Assembly (NCBI GenBank): GCA_958415525.1
Contig: CATYZE010000003.1
Span: forward strand, 62,001-126,000
Direction: 5' to 3'
Length of the DNA stretch: 64,000 bases
From: an uncultured Collinsella sp.
GTDB lineage: Bacteria > Actinomycetota > Coriobacteriia > Coriobacteriales > Coriobacteriaceae
Shown piece by piece: positions 61,931 to 64,000 of this stretch; position 1 is the first letter of the stretch, and each line of letters begins with the position of its first letter. Both the position numbers and the translations under genes were made by a program. Under the pieces are notes generated by a model. It did no database searches. It was not told the origin of the DNA and was given only the letters and a program-made list of their open reading frames with translations.

Positions 61931-63775
61931 TTGAATTATCTGAGTGAGATGCTCAAACTGCCGGTCTTGGACGTCGACGGCGAGAAGCTCGGCGTGGTCA
62001 ACGATTTTGGCATTGCTACCGGCGAAGTTTTTCCGCACGTGACGTCGCTCGCGTTCCGCGGCCCCGGCAAGACGCCGTTTATGATCAGCTGGCGCAAATG
62101 GGTCGATCGTATCGACGAGACGGGCGTGTACCTCAAGACGTCGGCCACCGAAATCCGCTTTTCGTACCTGCAGCCGACCGAGCTGTTGCTGGCGCGCGAT
62201 GTTCTCAACAAGCAGATTGTCGACACGCAGGGCATGAAGGTCGTGCGCGTAAACGACATCAAGTTCTCCATGTCGGGCGAAAACCAGCTGCGCCTGCTGG
62301 GTGCCGAGGTCGGTGCCCGCGGCCTGCTGCGCGCGATTAGCCCCGCGCTCGAGCATGTCGTCGAGGGCTTTATGAAGCATCTGGGCAAGCCGCTCAGCGA
62401 GGACATCATCGCCTGGTCCTACATGGACCTGCTCGATCGCTCGACCAAGAACATTCAACTCTCGGTGTCGCATAAGACGCTCGGCGAGCTGCACCCTGCC
62501 GACATCGCCGACATTATCGAGCAGCTCGACCCGCGCCTGCGTGCGCAGGTGTTTGCACAGCTCGATACTGCCCAGGCCGCCGAGGCCATCTCGGAGTTCG
62601 ATGACGACGAGCTTATGACCGAGATGCTCGAGGGCCTGTCCGACACGGACGCATCGTCGATGCTGGCCATGATGGACCCGGACGACGCCGCCGACCTGAT
62701 CGACGAGCTCGATTACGAGAAGGCCGAGAAGCTCCTGCGCCTGATGGGCGTCAAGGAGGAAAAGGCGATTCGTAACCTGCTGGGGTATGAGGACAACACC
62801 GCCGGCCGCATCATGACCTCGGAGTTTGTCTCCCTGCCCGCCACGGCAACGGTCGGTGACGCCATCGAGGCGATTCGCGAGCTCGACGAGGACTTCGAGA
62901 GCGTCTACTACGTCTATACCGAGGATCCGAGCGGCATGCTGACCGGCGTGCTTTCGCTGCGCACGCTGATCGTAGCCGACCGCGACGCCACGCTGGGTCA
63001 GCTGGCCTATCGCGACCTGGTCTACGTGTCGCCCGACGAGGACCAGGAAGACGTAACGGACGAGATGACCAAGTATGACCTGGTCGCCATCCCCGTCTGC
63101 GACGAGAACCGCCACATCCTGGGTATCGTAACCTTCGACGACGCCATGGACGTTATCGCCGAGGAGCATCAGGAGGACCTGCAGATCGCCGGTGTCGGCT
63201 CGGGCGACAGCGCGTCCGACGACTCGACGAACGTGCTCAGCTGGTTCGTGCATCGCCAGTACTGGGTTGTTGTATGGGGCATCGCGTCGTGCATCATGGC
63301 GACCGTACTGGGAACGGCGCTCGGCTCCGCGCATCTGGTGGTGTTCCCCATGTGCGCCATGCCGCTCGTGCTGCTGGCGGCCTCGCGCATGGTGTCGTTC
63401 GTCAAGAACTACTTCCTGGAGTATGACGGTCACGACGACGAGCCCAAGCCGTACCTGGGATTCTTCTTCCAGAGCACGGGCATGGGCCTGATCTTGTCGC
63501 TCGTGACCTACCTGTGCGCGCAGCTGGTGCGCACCGCCGCGTTCCCCGATGCCCCCATGTTTGAGGAGCAACTCTTTACCGGGTGCTTTAATATCGCTGC
63601 CATCATTTGCCTGGTTGGCAACATGAGCGCCGTGATTTACCTGATGGTGCTGTTCTGGCGTGACGAGCATGACCTCAACACGTCGGGCACCGCCATGAAC
63701 GTCATTGCCGTCATGATCTCGTGTGTGGCGTATTGCATCGCCGCGGTGCTGCTCGCCATGTCAGTCATGGGTTAG
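61931..63775 (+). CDS. MgtE-like regulatory domains fused to a different membrane domain
   Basis: This 614-residue protein probably starts at the TTG at 61931, with GGGGAG five bases before. Residues 1-150 hold a PRC-barrel-like region. Residues 185-300 match the MgtE N domain (LHPADIADIIEQLDP). CBS domains span about 300-425 (AGRIMTSEFVSLPATATVGD, YDLVAIPVCD). In MgtE these bind Mg2+ and gate the channel. The C-terminal membrane part (about 445-614, five or six helices) does not show the MgtE pore sequence, so this may not be a channel of that type. The next gene encodes an NRAMP-like transporter that it could regulate. Confidence 0.82.
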   Translation: MNYLSEMLKLPVLDVDGEKLGVVNDFGIATGEVFPHVTSLAFRGPGKTPFMISWRKWVDRIDETGVYLKTSATEIRFSYLQPTELLLARDVLNKQIVDTQGMKVVRVNDIKFSMSGENQLRLLGAEVGARGLLRAISPALEHVVEGFMKHLGKPLSEDIIAWSYMDLLDRSTKNIQLSVSHKTLGELHPADIADIIEQLDPRLRAQVFAQLDTAQAAEAISEFDDDELMTEMLEGLSDTDASSMLAMMDPDDAADLIDELDYEKAEKLLRLMGVKEEKAIRNLLGYEDNTAGRIMTSEFVSLPATATVGDAIEAIRELDEDFESVYYVYTEDPSGMLTGVLSLRTLIVADRDATLGQLAYRDLVYVSPDEDQEDVTDEMTKYDLVAIPVCDENRHILGIVTFDDAMDVIAEEHQEDLQIAGVGSGDSASDDSTNVLSWFVHRQYWVVVWGIASCIMATVLGTALGSAHLVVFPMCAMPLVLLAASRMVSFVKNYFLEYDGHDDEPKPYLGFFFQSTGMGLILSLVTYLCAQLVRTAAFPDAPMFEEQLFTGCFNIAAIICLVGNMSAVIYLMVLFWRDEHDLNTSGTAMNVIAVMISCVAYCIAAVLLAMSVMG

Positions 63776-63783
63776 GTGGTCGC

Positions 63784-64000
63784 GTGCAAAATACCAAGCA
63801 AAAATCGGGCACCAAGCAAAAGCTGACCATCGCGGCCATCTTTGGCGCTATGGGTCCCGGTCTGCTGGCGGCGCTTTCGGGCAATGACGCCGGCGGCATT
63901 GCAACGTATTCCAGCGCGGGCGCCAGCTATGGCTACAAGATGCTCTGGATGCTTCCCGTCATGACTGTGCTGCTCATCGTGACGCAGGAGACCGCGGCGC
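63784..64000 (+). CDS. NRAMP-family metal transporter, 5' part
   Basis: Only 72 codons are in the window, from a GTG start eight bases after the MgtE-like stop. MGPGLLAALSGNDAGGIATY and GYKMLWMLPVMTVLLIVTQE match the first helices of NRAMP transporters. The metal-binding DPGN motif reads DAGG here. From memory, NRAMP-related Mg2+ transporters (NRMTs, including one from the related gut bacterium Eggerthella) are altered in this motif, so Mg2+ rather than Mn2+ or Fe2+ could be the cargo. The pairing with an MgtE-like regulator agrees with that. The rest of the gene is not seen. Confidence 0.85.
   Translation, partial: MQNTKQKSGTKQKLTIAAIFGAMGPGLLAALSGNDAGGIATYSSAGASYGYKMLWMLPVMTVLLIVTQETAA

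Overview
The window is high-GC, densely packed bacterial DNA. It most likely comes from a gut actinobacterium of the class Coriobacteriia, probably Collinsella or a close relative. This is inferred from the glmU-prs-pth order, an Ech-like group 4 [NiFe] hydrogenase, an LPXTG surface protein built of pilin isopeptide domains, and an NRAMP-like gene next to an MgtE-like gene. No rRNA or species marker is present, so the assignment rests on protein resemblance.

Layout. 0-5 kb: peptidyl-tRNA hydrolase (partial), a lone nuclease-like hypothetical gene set between two inverted-repeat pairs, then prs and glmU, all on the minus strand. 5-8.3 kb: an ECF vitamin/metal importer (T, fused A-A, S). 8.3-8.8 kb: a gene-free cluster of structured repeats. 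8.8-13 kb: exonuclease III, a Sir2 deacetylase, a DHPS-HPPK folate fusion and a BirA-like protein. 13-15.3 kb: an AAA/DUF4143 ATPase bracketed by 41-bp palindromes, then coaX. 15.4-27.9 kb: an island bounded by two tRNA-fMet genes, each followed by an array of about 81-bp palindromic units. It holds an AlbA/ATPase regulator, tRNA and small-gene remnants, and a chitobiose/cellobiose-type PTS with its regulator, two GH1 enzymes, a ChbG-type deacetylase and a GH140-like protein.

28-37 kb: a large flavin/Fe-S oxidoreductase, a small HTH protein, and a five-gene membrane hydrogenase operon whose first gene fuses the antiporter-like and NuoH-like subunits. 37-44 kb: a 2102-residue cell-wall-anchored VWA/pilin-repeat protein. 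44-53 kb: a two-component system divergent from an ABC-2 exporter, then a MacB-like ABC pair flanked by oppositely oriented REP-like repeats. 53-64 kb: a DUF362 ferredoxin-like protein, an alpha/beta hydrolase, hemolysin III, a CNNM/CorC transporter, a stand-alone cyanophycin-synthetase N-domain-like protein, YtxH and PRC-barrel proteins, a polysaccharide-deacetylase-like protein lacking the usual metal ligands, and an MgtE-like/NRAMP pair behind a structured leader.

A recurring theme is that single accessory genes or operons sit between family-specific palindromic or inverted repeats (0.4-2.1 kb, 13.1-14.5 kb, 15.5-27.9 kb, 49.3-53.2 kb). Several of these repeat families keep their arm pairing while the arm sequence changes. 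No transposase, integrase or CRISPR-associated gene is visible in the window.
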